Assembly (NCBI GenBank): GCA_964561545.1
Contig: CAZLQF010000004.1
Span: 73,869 to 137,868 of the forward strand
DNA from: CAZLQF01 sp964561545
Lineage (GTDB): Bacteria; Bacteroidota; Bacteroidia; CAILMK01; CAYYUA01
DNA length: 64,000 nt
Direction: 5' to 3'
Of this stretch, positions 54,253 to 63,644 are shown piece after piece. The translations under genes were made by a program, and so were the position numbers. The number at the start of each line of letters is the position of its first letter. Within the stretch, counting starts at the first letter, position 1. The notes below the pieces were generated by a model. It ran no database searches. It was not told where the DNA came from and worked only from the letters and a program-made list of their open reading frames with translations.

Positions 54253-55560
54253 TTATTCTGCACTGTCGGTGATGAAGATTGTTTTATCGTAGGTTTTATT
54301 GCCGAATTGAATTTTTACATGATACCAACCCGGCCTTAAATTCGGGATATCCACCCTTAACTTGTTGGTTTTAACTTTTTGATAAGAGCGTTTGGCCACT
54401 TCTTGCCCGCTTGAATTGTAAATATTAACGTCAAGGGCTTTTTGGGATTCAGCAAAAGTGTTTAAATAAAAATAGCGCTCGCTTAGCGGATTGGGATAAA
54501 CATCTACACTGGGGTAAAGGGCTTGACTCCCATCTGCCTCTTGGTTAAGGTTGTCATATTTTTTACTAAGCCCTGCATCGTATACGTTGGGATAAGCAAC
54601 GAGTTCGGGTCGGTGGGTAATGATGTAATTCCGCATCCTTCTTTTTTGGCCTTGGGTGAAAATGTTCTGGCATTTTTCATCGGTGTAATCCATGTAGTTT
54701 CTGGTCATACGATCTTCTTCTGGGCATTCATGTTGCTGCCTGGCCTCACAAGGGTTAAATCTTGGAGAAAAAAAAGGATTTTTACACAATGGCGTGTCTT
54801 CGATAAAATCATCTTCCTGGCAGTCACCTCTATTGTAGCCCCAAGTATGGAGTAGGTTCAAGTAATGCCCTACTTCATGGGTTAAAGTTTTGCCCCAAAA
54901 GTTGTTTCCGCGGTTGCCTTCTTCATTTCTACCGAAAAACAGCTTATCAACTACAATTCCGTCTACAACGCTTCCAGGAATGGTGTCGCCCAAATGGGTA
55001 TAGCCTTTAGCCCTTCCGCTAATACTTCGCCCAAGCTCAATGGTATCGACCACCCAAATGTTTAGGTAACGGTCCGAAGGCCAACGGCTTAAGTTTTTAG
55101 TTCGCATTTCCTGGTCCACATTCAAACGGGCATAATCAGATTGAAGCCGGTTAATTCCATTAGTGGGCTTTCCATCAGGATCTCGCTTGGCCAGGGCAAA
55201 TCGAATTTTGGTATCTGTGCTTGCTGGATGATTACTTTTCACGAGGCCTTGATCAGCTAAATCCTCATTAAGTACTTTAATCTGGTTTTTCACATAAGAA
55301 TTGGACAAGGTATCTTCTTCGTTAAGCGTCTTTTCATTTTCATAAATTACATGGACCACTGTAGGAATGATGTGGTATTCCTGGTTCCTAATATCATACT
55401 GGGTGTTGTAAGTTTTACCAAGCACAGATTCACTGGGTTGACTATGGATTAAATAATCGGTAATACAACGTGCATTGGTTGAATCGCTTGATTTTTGGGC
55501 ACTACTTATTATTGGATTAAAGAAAATCAGGCAATATAATATCAGTAAATACCGCATCAA
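54253..55560 (-). CDS. Secreted M43 (pappalysin-like) zinc metalloprotease with T9SS sorting domain
   Basis: A 435-residue exported protease. A signal peptide covers residues 1-21 (ending ISSAQ). The zinc motif HEVGHYLNLLH (HExxHxxxxxH, about residues 228-238) and the Met-turn NYMDYTDEKC (about residue 293) are those of the M43 pappalysin/cytophagalysin family, and a cysteine set (GDCQEDDFIEDTPLC, FNPCEARQQHEC) supports a disulfide-braced extracellular fold. The C-terminal 75 residues, starting VYPNPLSERYFYL, form a T9SS type A sorting domain. The enzyme would act outside the cell on proteins. Confidence 0.9.
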   Translation of the reverse strand: MMRYLLILYCLIFFNPIISSAQKSSDSTNARCITDYLIHSQPSESVLGKTYNTQYDIRNQEYHIIPTVVHVIYENEKTLNEEDTLSNSYVKNQIKVLNEDLADQGLVKSNHPASTDTKIRFALAKRDPDGKPTNGINRLQSDYARLNVDQEMRTKNLSRWPSDRYLNIWVVDTIELGRSISGRAKGYTHLGDTIPGSVVDGIVVDKLFFGRNEEGNRGNNFWGKTLTHEVGHYLNLLHTWGYNRGDCQEDDFIEDTPLCKNPFFSPRFNPCEARQQHECPEEDRMTRNYMDYTDEKCQNIFTQGQKRRMRNYIITHRPELVAYPNVYDAGLSKKYDNLNQEADGSQALYPSVDVYPNPLSERYFYLNTFAESQKALDVNIYNSSGQEVAKRSYQKVKTNKLRVDIPNLRPGWYHVKIQFGNKTYDKTIFITDSAE

Positions 55561-55645
55561 TGTATTTTTATAAAATGACCTTTGACTTACTCAAACAATG
55601 TTCCAAGGTAGGCGCTTTCTATTGTTACCAATTCTTAACGTCTTT

Positions 55646-56833
55646 TTATTGGTTTAGTGTTTTTAATGCTAAAAACGCCATCAATCCCATACCAGTTTTG
55701 AGGGCTTCCTCATCTACATCAAAAGTGGACGTATGAAGCGAGCTATTAATACCCTTTGATGGGTTGGCGACCCCTAAGCGGTAAAAACATCCGGGTATAG
55801 CTTGCGAATAATAGGCAAAGTCTTCAGCAGTTGGTCTAAAATTTAAATCGTGAACGCAGTCGGCACCTAAGAACTCAATAGCCCATTCTTGAGCATGCTT
55901 GGTGGTAGTTTCATCATTGATCAAGCAAGGATAGCCTTCTTTAATGTTTATTTCGCATGATGCCCCCATACTGCTTACCAGTTCTTCGGCTAACTTCTTA
56001 ATTTTTTGATGGGCTTCTGCTCGCCAGTTTTCGTCAAATGTTCTGAAGGTGCCCAGTAATTCTACTTGATCCGGGATCACGTTATTGATCTCACCCCCAT
56101 TGATGGAGCCAAAAGACAGGACCGTAGGTATGTTGGGATCCGAATGGCGGCTTACTGTTTGTTGCAGTGCTACCACCAAATGGGAAGCTATTAAAATCGG
56201 GTCTACAGTTTTATGAGGCATGGCTGCATGGCCTCCTTTTCCATTAACTGCTATGGCAATTTCATCAGAAGAAGCCATGAATTTTCCTGGCTTGAGGCCA
56301 ATGGTTCCACTTTCTAACTCGGGCATTACGTGCTGTCCAAAAATAACCATGGGCTCCGGATTTTTTAAAACCCCATCCTGCATCATCAGGTAAGCACCGC
56401 CCGGAATCTGTTCCTCACCAGGCTGAAATATGAGCTTAATGGTCCCTTCCCATTGGTCTTGGTATTGCTTTAAAATGCGAATGGCACCTAATAAAGCGGA
56501 AGTATGAACATCGTGCCCACAAGCATGCATTTTGCCATCATTTATGGACTTATAAGTAGTGTTATTGGCCTCATGAATGGGTAAAGCATCTAAATCAGCC
56601 CTTAAAGCAATGACTTTTTTTGTTGGATTTGCACCTTTAAGATAAGCCACCAAGCCGGTTGGAGTGCAATGTTCATAAGGAATTTCCCATTGATCAAGTA
56701 TTGAGGCTACATAACGAACTGTAACATGTTCTTCGTAAGATAGCTCAGGATGGGCATGCATATGCCGCCGGTAATTCCTAACTTCTTCAAAAAACTCTTC
56801 CGCAGCTGTTTTTATGTTTTGAGCAGTAATCAT
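55646..56833 (-). CDS. M20 family amidohydrolase (hippurate/N-acyl-amino-acid hydrolase type)
   Basis: A 395-residue cytosolic metal-dependent hydrolase of the M20D group, cleaving N-acyl or peptide-like bonds of amino acids. Metal ligands are in HACGHDVHTSALLG (about residues 107-120), PGEEQIPGGAYLM and AEDFAYYSQ, with a final histidine in SSLHTSTFDVD. The conserved FGSINGGEINNVIPD of the dimerisation domain is present. Members include IAA-amino-acid hydrolase, hippurate hydrolase and N-acetyldiaminopimelate deacetylase; the exact substrate is not shown. It is 85 bases downstream of the M43 protease gene's start side, on the same strand. Confidence 0.88.
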   Translation of the reverse strand: MITAQNIKTAAEEFFEEVRNYRRHMHAHPELSYEEHVTVRYVASILDQWEIPYEHCTPTGLVAYLKGANPTKKVIALRADLDALPIHEANNTTYKSINDGKMHACGHDVHTSALLGAIRILKQYQDQWEGTIKLIFQPGEEQIPGGAYLMMQDGVLKNPEPMVIFGQHVMPELESGTIGLKPGKFMASSDEIAIAVNGKGGHAAMPHKTVDPILIASHLVVALQQTVSRHSDPNIPTVLSFGSINGGEINNVIPDQVELLGTFRTFDENWRAEAHQKIKKLAEELVSSMGASCEINIKEGYPCLINDETTTKHAQEWAIEFLGADCVHDLNFRPTAEDFAYYSQAIPGCFYRLGVANPSKGINSSLHTSTFDVDEEALKTGMGLMAFLALKTLNQ

Positions 56834-56941
56834 CTGGTTTATAAAATTGCTCTTGATCTTGATGCGTGTGTTAGCTTGGCTAATGACTTCTATAAATTGT
56901 TATGTAGCGTAGCTTATTAATCGTTGTTAATTGGCTTTTAT

Positions 56942-57370
56942 TCATAGATCCGGAAAATTGATCTTATCCGGCACCAGTAAAACACTGCTAAATTTGTCTA
57001 CTAAATCGTAATACAGCTTTTGAGCCTCAATCCGGTTCCTGAAATCGCCTATTCTAACTTTAAAATAGGGTTGCTTATAAATTAGGTAAGCCCTAATATC
57101 AGGATATTCCTTTAAAAACTTAGCTTTAATTTTATTGGCCTTTTTACGGCTGGGGCTTGAATAGATTTGGATGCGATAGCCTGAATAGGTGTTTTCTTTT
57201 TTATTGGTTTCAAGGGTTTTTTCAACAAGCGTATCCAGGCTTAAACTGGTATAATAAGTTATTTTACCGGGACTGGTGGTGTCATAAAGGTTACCGCAGA
57301 TGGTTTCCTGCGCTTTGATGGGTAATGCGGTAATAACCAAGAAGAAAGCAGCGATGATAAGTTTATGCAT
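56942..57370 (-). CDS. SPOR domain-containing secreted protein
   Basis: A 142-residue protein with an N-terminal signal peptide (MHKLIIAAFFLVITALPIK, about residues 1-20). The C-terminal half (about 60-138) is a SPOR domain (YSGYRIQIYSSPSRKKANKIK, then QPYFKVRIGDFRNRIEAQ), which binds peptidoglycan strands lacking stem peptides. It would therefore act in the periplasm, possibly at the septum. A second SPOR protein in this window (38.8-40.0 kb) has a barrel instead of a simple signal peptide. The start overlaps the end of deoC by 8 bases. Confidence 0.85.
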   Translation of the reverse strand: MHKLIIAAFFLVITALPIKAQETICGNLYDTTSPGKITYYTSLSLDTLVEKTLETNKKENTYSGYRIQIYSSPSRKKANKIKAKFLKEYPDIRAYLIYKQPYFKVRIGDFRNRIEAQKLYYDLVDKFSSVLLVPDKINFPDL

Positions 57371-58031
57371 TTCCCACCAATTTTAAGCCCGAGGAGGTAC
57401 CCAATCTGTCGGCTCCTGCCTCGATCAGTTCATTAGCAAATTCAACATCTTTGATGCCCCCTGAGGCCTTTATTTTAATTTTTGGTGAAAGGGTTTCACG
57501 CATTGCTTGTACATCCTCTACTCGTGCTCCACCGCCATTAAAACCTGTAGATGTTTTTACAAAGTGCGAATCACAATCTTCGCAAATGGCACAAGCATCT
57601 CTTATTTCATGCTCGTCAAGCAAAGCTGTTTCTATGATAACTTTGGACACTCTATTTCGAAGGCGGGCTAAGGTGGTAATACTTTGAATGTCTTCTTTAA
57701 CCAATGCTTTTTTGCCGGATTTGAACGCAGCTATGTTCATGACCATGTCCAGTTCATCAGCTCCATCACTGATGGCTTTTCTGGCTTCTTCAGCTTTGGC
57801 GCTTGTCATATTATAGCCAAGGGGAAACCCAATTACAGTGGCTATATTTACCCCTGTATTTTGTAAAAGTTCGCAAGCCATTTGAACGTAATAGGGCGGA
57901 ATACAAACAGCAGCAAATTGATTTTGACTCGCTTCTTGACAAAGTTGCTTTACCTGGTTATGCGTGGATTCAGGCTTTAACAACGTATGATCAATGTAAG
58001 AGGCTATGGCATGTTGCTTAGTTTTTTCCAT
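57363..58031 (-). CDS. deoC: Deoxyribose-phosphate aldolase
   Basis: Class I aldolase that splits deoxyribose 5-phosphate into acetaldehyde and glyceraldehyde 3-phosphate in deoxynucleoside breakdown. The family pattern is complete: SYIDHTLLKPEST (about residues 10-22), TVIGFPLGYNMTSAKAEEA, ADELDMVMNIAA, the Schiff-base lysine region KIKASGGIKDVEFA and the final GADRLGTSSG. I prefer the ATG at 58031 (MEKTKQHA, 222 aa), which overlaps the secA end by 14 bases; an ATG at 58076 would add 15 residues and a 59-base overlap. It forms an overlapping chain with secA and the SPOR gene. Confidence 0.94.
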   Translation of the reverse strand: MEKTKQHAIASYIDHTLLKPESTHNQVKQLCQEASQNQFAAVCIPPYYVQMACELLQNTGVNIATVIGFPLGYNMTSAKAEEARKAISDGADELDMVMNIAAFKSGKKALVKEDIQSITTLARLRNRVSKVIIETALLDEHEIRDACAICEDCDSHFVKTSTGFNGGGARVEDVQAMRETLSPKIKIKASGGIKDVEFANELIEAGADRLGTSSGLKLVGNA

Positions 58032-61000
58032 GGCAATTCTTGTATTTTTTTCCACTTCCACATGGGCATGATTCATTCCTGCCTACTTTTTCGCCAGCTT
58101 TAACAGGCTCTTGCTTTGATTGATCTCCCTGATTTGCTGTTTTATTATACCCGGGGCTTGGAATGTCAGAACTTCTGGATGTTTGTAGCTTATCCAGCTC
58201 CGAATTGGGTTCTTCTTTGGCCTCTGCAACCTGGTCTGGCTGGTTGGTTTGTATATCCCCCTTAGAAAGAACGGACCAAACATCCTTATTGATTTTGACA
58301 AGCATGTCCTGGAAAAGCTTGAAGGATTCAAACTTATACACAAGCAAAGGATCTTTTTGCTCGTATACAGCATTTTGCACGGACTGTTTCAGTTCGTCCA
58401 TTTCACGAAGATGCTCTTTCCAAGCATCGTCAATAGTAGCCAAAGTGGTCATTTTCTCAAAATCAAGGAGCATTTCCTTGCCCTCTGATTCATAAGCTTT
58501 TTTAAGATCAGTTACCACCTGGTAATCGTGGCTCCCATCTGTAAATGGTACAACAATTCTTTCGTATTGATTGCCTTTATTTTCATGCACGTCTTTAATA
58601 ACCGGAAAAGCCTTTTTACGTATTACTTCGGCTTTTTTACGATAGGTGTCATTTAGATGTTCAAATAGTTGGTTGGAGAGGTCTTCTGCTTTTTCCTGCA
58701 GGAATTGTTCTTCATTAAAGGGAAGATTGGCTGCAAATAAGCGCAAAATTTCCATTTGAAGTCCTTCATAATCAGCGTTTGGTTGATAAGTGTTCACCAA
58801 TTCCTCGCTAAGATCAACGAGCATGTTGTTTAGGTCAACAGCCAACCGCTTCCCAAAAAGGGCATTTCTTCGTTTTTTGTAAATCACTTCCCGCTGAGAA
58901 TTCATCACATCATCATATTCGAGGAGCTTTTTACGAATACCAAAGTTGTTTTCTTCTACCTTTTTTTGAGCTCGCTCGATTGATTTGGATACCATTGAGT
59001 GTTGAATGACTTCCCCTTCTTCAATGCCAAGCCGGTCCATGGTTTTGGAAATTTTCTCAGAACCAAAGATGCGCATCAAATCATCTTCCAGGGAGACATA
59101 GAACTGCGATGATCCTGGATCGCCTTGCCGGCCCGCACGCCCTCTTAGCTGCCGATCCACTCTTCTGGCCTCGTGCCTTTCAGTTCCTATAATGGCCAAA
59201 CCTCCGGCTTCTGGTACGCCTTCACCCAGCTTTATATCAGTACCACGCCCGGCCATATTGGTAGCAATGGTTACTGCGCCAGGTTGCCCTGCTTCAGCAA
59301 TGATTTCTGCTTCTTGTTGGTGATACTTGGCATTGAGTACATTGTGCTTGATCTTTTGCAGCTTCAACATGCGGCTCAATACCTCAGAAACGTCAACAGA
59401 AGTAGTTCCAACCAAAACTGGCCTGCCTTGCTCAACAAGGTTTTGCACCTCCTCAATTACTTTGTTGTATTTTTCACGCTTGGTCTTAAAAACTTTATCG
59501 TCTTTATCATCACGTATAACTTTTTCATGCGTAGGGATAACCACGACATCTAAGTTGTAGATATCTAAAAACTCCCCAGCTTCAGTCTCTGCTGTACCGG
59601 TCATGCCAGCCAACTTATGGTACATTCTGAAATAATTCTGTAGGGTAATACTGGCGTAGGTTTGGGTAGAGGACTCTACTTGAACATTCTCTTTGGCCTC
59701 AATGGCTTGATGCAAGCCATCTGAATACCTTCTTCCTTCTAAAACCCGGCCGGTTTGCTCGTCCACAATCTTTACTTTGTTATCGGCTATGATGTAATCC
59801 ACATCTACTTCAAACATGGTATAGGCCTTAAGAAGTTGATTGATGGTGTGGATCCGCTCCGATTTAACGGCAAAATCACGCATCAATTCATCTTTCTTCT
59901 TAAGCTTTTCATCCTCGGACAAATCTTCTTTTTCTATATCGGCCATTTCACCTCCTACATCGGGCATGATGAAGAAGTCGTTTTCCTCCGTTTCAGAGGT
60001 GATCAATTCAATACCTTTTTCGGATAGCTCTACATTGTTGTTTTTCTCATCTATTACAAAGTACAATTCCTGATCAATGTAGGGCATGTCTTTAGCTTGA
60101 TCCTGGAGGTAGAAATTTTCAACTTTTTGCAGGAATGCTCTGACGCCAGGTTCACTAAGGAATTTTATGAGGTTCCGGTTTTTGGGCAGCCCACGATAAG
60201 CCCTCAGCAGTTCTTTAGCTGGCTCACTATTTTCTTTGACCTCGGTATCTTCTTTTAAAGCTTCTTTGGCCTTACGTATTGCCTGGCTCACGTAATCATT
60301 CTGGGCCTTCATTAATTTTTCAACCTTGGGCTTAAGTTCATAGAATTTCTCGGATTCTTGGCCCGAAGTTTCCGTAGGTCCAGAAATAACAAGGGGTGTT
60401 CTTGCATCATCGATCAATACCGAATCGATCTCATCTACCATCGTAAAATGAAGCTTGCCTTGTACGATGTCATCTGAACTTCTGGCCATGTTGTCCCTCA
60501 AATAATCGAAACCGAATTCGTTGTTCGTTCCGTAAACAATGTCTTGTTCATAAGCTTTTTTACGTTCTGGTGAGTTGGGTTGGTAGTATTCTATGCAATC
60601 TACGGTAATGCCAAGAAATTCATAGAGCGGGCCATTCCATTTAGCGTCTCTTTTGGCCAGAAAGTCATTAACAGTAATTATATGAACACCTGAACCCGAT
60701 AAGGCATTGAGGTAAGCAGGTAATGTTGATACCAAGGTTTTGCCTTCTCCAGTGGCCATTTCAGAAATTCTGCCCTGATGAAGAACCATTCCACCGATGA
60801 GCTGAACATCAAAATGAACCATGTTCCAATTGATGTCAATGCCAGCGGCATCCCACCGGGTGTCGTAGTAAACTTTGTCGCCTTTTATGGTTAAATGATC
60901 TCTATTTGTAGCTAATTCCTGATCAAGTTCGGTGGCTGTGGCCTCTACTTTGTCTTGCTCTTTAAACCTGCGGGCCGTTTCTTTCATCACGGCAAAAGCC

Positions 61001-61341
61001 TCATGCAATAAATCATCGAGGATCTCTTCGAGCTTTTGGTCTCGGTCTTTTTGTAATTGATCTATGTCATCGTAGATCTGTTCTTTTTCATCAGGATGCA
61101 TGTTGGGGTTTTCATTAAGCTGCTCCCGGTATTCATTGATCTTATCGTCAATATCAGATAAATAATCAGCAATGCGGTCTTTAAATTCCCTTGTTTTATT
61201 TCTTAATTCATCATTGGAGAGTGACTGATATTCTTCAAAAAAATCATTGATTTCTTTAACTCTTGGCCATAAAGCTTTTAAGTCTCTTTCCGATTTACTT
61301 CCAAATATCTTAGATAATGTCTTAGCTACAAATTCAAACAT
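58018..61341 (-). CDS. secA: Preprotein translocase ATPase SecA, long form
   Basis: ATP-driven motor that pushes unfolded preproteins through SecYEG. The first nucleotide-binding domain has ATGEGKT (about residues 196-202) and the DEAD-like VDEIDSVLIDD; a second domain (RGTDIKLGEG, HEARRVDRQLRGRAGRQGDPG) completes the motor. The C-terminal zinc motif is C1092-x-C1094-x8-C1103-H1104. At 1107 aa it is about 200 residues longer than E. coli SecA, from charged inserts at about 55-120 and 340-490, a pattern usual in Bacteroidota. Stop codon overlaps the start of deoC. Divergent from purD. Confidence 0.97.
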   Translation of the reverse strand: MFEFVAKTLSKIFGSKSERDLKALWPRVKEINDFFEEYQSLSNDELRNKTREFKDRIADYLSDIDDKINEYREQLNENPNMHPDEKEQIYDDIDQLQKDRDQKLEEILDDLLHEAFAVMKETARRFKEQDKVEATATELDQELATNRDHLTIKGDKVYYDTRWDAAGIDINWNMVHFDVQLIGGMVLHQGRISEMATGEGKTLVSTLPAYLNALSGSGVHIITVNDFLAKRDAKWNGPLYEFLGITVDCIEYYQPNSPERKKAYEQDIVYGTNNEFGFDYLRDNMARSSDDIVQGKLHFTMVDEIDSVLIDDARTPLVISGPTETSGQESEKFYELKPKVEKLMKAQNDYVSQAIRKAKEALKEDTEVKENSEPAKELLRAYRGLPKNRNLIKFLSEPGVRAFLQKVENFYLQDQAKDMPYIDQELYFVIDEKNNNVELSEKGIELITSETEENDFFIMPDVGGEMADIEKEDLSEDEKLKKKDELMRDFAVKSERIHTINQLLKAYTMFEVDVDYIIADNKVKIVDEQTGRVLEGRRYSDGLHQAIEAKENVQVESSTQTYASITLQNYFRMYHKLAGMTGTAETEAGEFLDIYNLDVVVIPTHEKVIRDDKDDKVFKTKREKYNKVIEEVQNLVEQGRPVLVGTTSVDVSEVLSRMLKLQKIKHNVLNAKYHQQEAEIIAEAGQPGAVTIATNMAGRGTDIKLGEGVPEAGGLAIIGTERHEARRVDRQLRGRAGRQGDPGSSQFYVSLEDDLMRIFGSEKISKTMDRLGIEEGEVIQHSMVSKSIERAQKKVEENNFGIRKKLLEYDDVMNSQREVIYKKRRNALFGKRLAVDLNNMLVDLSEELVNTYQPNADYEGLQMEILRLFAANLPFNEEQFLQEKAEDLSNQLFEHLNDTYRKKAEVIRKKAFPVIKDVHENKGNQYERIVVPFTDGSHDYQVVTDLKKAYESEGKEMLLDFEKMTTLATIDDAWKEHLREMDELKQSVQNAVYEQKDPLLVYKFESFKLFQDMLVKINKDVWSVLSKGDIQTNQPDQVAEAKEEPNSELDKLQTSRSSDIPSPGYNKTANQGDQSKQEPVKAGEKVGRNESCPCGSGKKYKNCHGKN

Positions 61342-61465
61342 ATATTACGGGGTGATTATTTTAAAAATATCTTAAATTTTTACATCTTTGTTGATATAAG
61401 GCTTTATTGCCAGCACAAAAATAAAACAAACAAATTAGACTTGAAGGTTTCTCTAACAATTAAAA

Positions 61466-62773
61466 ATGAAGGCTCTCATGGAATCGATTAACGTACTTTT
61501 ATTGGGATCAGGAGGCAGGGAACATGCTTTGGCCTGGAAGATCAAACAGAGTGATTATTGTAAAGAGCTTTATGTAGCACCGGGTAATGCCGGAACAGGT
61601 TCATTGGCAACAAATGTAACCCTTAATCTTAATGATTATGAAAAATTACAGGAGTTTGCCTTAGCGTATCAAATTGATTTGGTGGTTGTTGGTTCCGAGG
61701 ATCCCTTAGTAGGTGGTATTGTGGACTTTTTCAAGGGTAATGATGAAGATGGCTGTATTCCTGTTTTTGGTCCATGTTCTGCTGGAGCCAGCTTAGAGGG
61801 AAGTAAAATCTTTGCCAAGGAATTTATGCATCGTCACAGGATTCCCACAGGATCCTTTGCTAAATTCTCATGGAAAGAACATCAAAAAGCTATTAATTAC
61901 TTGCAGCAAATTGAATTTCCAGTAGTCATCAAGGCCAATGGGTTGGCTGGTGGTAAAGGTGTTAAAGTATGCGAAAATCAAAGTCAAGCTTTGGAAATAT
62001 TGAAAGCCTACTTTAAAGAAAGTGCGCTTGGTGAGTCTGGCAAAAAGATTGTTATCGAAGAATTTTTGAAGGGTCAGGAATTGTCAATGTTTGTCTTAAC
62101 CGATGGCGACCAGTACATCATGCTTCCAGATTCAAAAGATTATAAAAGAGTAGGGGAGGGCGATACAGGGCCTAACACAGGCGGAATGGGTGCCATCTCA
62201 CCCTCTATGCATTTGGATGATAACATGCTTGAGGATGTCAAAACTGATATCATTATGCCAACCCTCAATGGCTTAAAAAATGATGGCATCCACTACAAAG
62301 GCTTTCTGTATTTTGGGTTAATTGTTACAGCAGATGGCCCGAAGGTTTTGGAATACAATGCACGGTTGGGAGATCCTGAAGCTCAAGCGGTGTTGCCCAG
62401 GATACAAAATGATTTACTACCCATCATGTACGAAGTGGCCACTCATAAATTGCACCATCAAAAGATAGATATATCGAAAAAGTGTGCTTCAACCGTGGTA
62501 TTAGTTTCTGATGGGTATCCCGGTCAATATGAAAAAGGTAAAGCGGTTAAAGGAATAAATAAGGTTGAAAACAGCTTCGTTTTCCATGCCGGCACCAAAA
62601 ACGATGATGCTCATACGTTAACCAATGGGGGACGGGTGCTTAATTTAACCGCCCTTGGTCCAGATTTGGAAAGTGCCTTGAAAACCGTTTATGAAGATGC
62701 CGATAAAGTTAAATTTGAAGGAGTTCGCTATAGAAAGGATATAGGTCGTGAAGTTATTGGTGAGCTATTGTAA
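61466..62773 (+). CDS. purD: Phosphoribosylamine-glycine ligase (GAR synthetase)
   Basis: Second step of de novo purine synthesis, joining glycine to phosphoribosylamine with ATP, one step after PRPP is used. The N-domain starts INVLLLGSGGREHALAWKI, and the ATP-grasp core shows PVVIKANGLAGGKGVKV, IEEFLKGQELSMF, DTGPNTGGMGAISP and EYNARLGDPEAQAVLPR. Length (435 aa) is slightly above usual because of the first residues; an ATG at 61478 is an equally good start. It is divergent from secA with 124 bases between. Confidence 0.97.
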   Translation: MKALMESINVLLLGSGGREHALAWKIKQSDYCKELYVAPGNAGTGSLATNVTLNLNDYEKLQEFALAYQIDLVVVGSEDPLVGGIVDFFKGNDEDGCIPVFGPCSAGASLEGSKIFAKEFMHRHRIPTGSFAKFSWKEHQKAINYLQQIEFPVVIKANGLAGGKGVKVCENQSQALEILKAYFKESALGESGKKIVIEEFLKGQELSMFVLTDGDQYIMLPDSKDYKRVGEGDTGPNTGGMGAISPSMHLDDNMLEDVKTDIIMPTLNGLKNDGIHYKGFLYFGLIVTADGPKVLEYNARLGDPEAQAVLPRIQNDLLPIMYEVATHKLHHQKIDISKKCASTVVLVSDGYPGQYEKGKAVKGINKVENSFVFHAGTKNDDAHTLTNGGRVLNLTALGPDLESALKTVYEDADKVKFEGVRYRKDIGREVIGELL

Positions 62774-63053
62774 GAATTATTCAAGAGGGTATTTTAAATT
62801 CAATTAAACCTACACTGGCCCCTTAATCTTAATTTGAAGGCACTTATTTGAATAAAATAACTTGTGCGCCTGGCTTAAACTTTGAGTTTGATTAACTTCT
62901 CTCGGTTTATGGTCAGTCCATCTGATTATCAAAATACTATAAAGGTTGGGCATTTTCCTCAACCTGTTTTTAGGATATGTTGGAACCATAAGCCAATTAC
63001 AAATATATTGTTCTGACCAATAATTTGTCATAATTTCATAAAGAAACACGTAT

Positions 63054-63644
63054 ATGAAAGTATTTGGAGGGTATCTTTTAAGGGGACTTTTGTTTGTTTT
63101 TCCCATTGGCATCACACTTGCCATTATTGTTGGTATATTTCAAGGTGTTTATCGAGGGCTCGACCAATTGCTCCAAAATTGGCTGCAAATGGAGGTACCT
63201 GGTTTGGGCATTATCGGCATGGTCCTGGTATTGTTAATTATAGCTTTATTTGGCTATCTGGTGTCTTCAGCTTTCATCCGTCCTTTATTGAAAAAAGTCG
63301 AGCAGCTCATATCTCGGATGCCCTTCGTCAATATCATCTACAACTCCTTCCGTGAATTGGCTGAGGCTTTTATGGGTGAGGAACGTAAGTTTAAAGAACC
63401 AGTAAGGATTGAAATGTCCGAAACTGGCTTACATAAGCTTGGGTTTCTTACAAAAAGGGATTTACAAAATATTGATATTAAGGAGCTGGTAGCAGTGTAT
63501 TGCCCTCATTCTTATAATTTTTCAGGTAACCTTTTCCTGGTGCCTAAAGAAAAAGTTACCCGCTTAGATGTTGATCCCACTGAATTTATGCGCTTCATTG
63601 TATCGGGTGGTATTACTGAGATGAAGAATGAAACTAAAAGATAG
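63054..63644 (+). CDS. DUF502 family membrane protein
   Basis: A 196-residue protein with two transmembrane segments at about residues 6-28 and 45-72 (GYLLRGLLFVFPIGITLAI and GMVLVLLIIALFGYLVS), followed by a soluble domain of about 115 residues. The pattern FRELAEAFMGEERKF and GLHKLGFLT identifies DUF502, a widespread envelope family of unknown function. Start at the ATG 63054. Nothing further is decided by neighbours. Downstream DNA to the window end contains no recognisable gene. Confidence 0.85.
   Translation: MKVFGGYLLRGLLFVFPIGITLAIIVGIFQGVYRGLDQLLQNWLQMEVPGLGIIGMVLVLLIIALFGYLVSSAFIRPLLKKVEQLISRMPFVNIIYNSFRELAEAFMGEERKFKEPVRIEMSETGLHKLGFLTKRDLQNIDIKELVAVYCPHSYNFSGNLFLVPKEKVTRLDVDPTEFMRFIVSGGITEMKNETKR

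Noticed and set aside
62810..63124. 104-codon minus-strand frame overlapping the DUF502 start
   Set aside because: It overlaps the start of a conserved gene and lacks any recognisable pattern.
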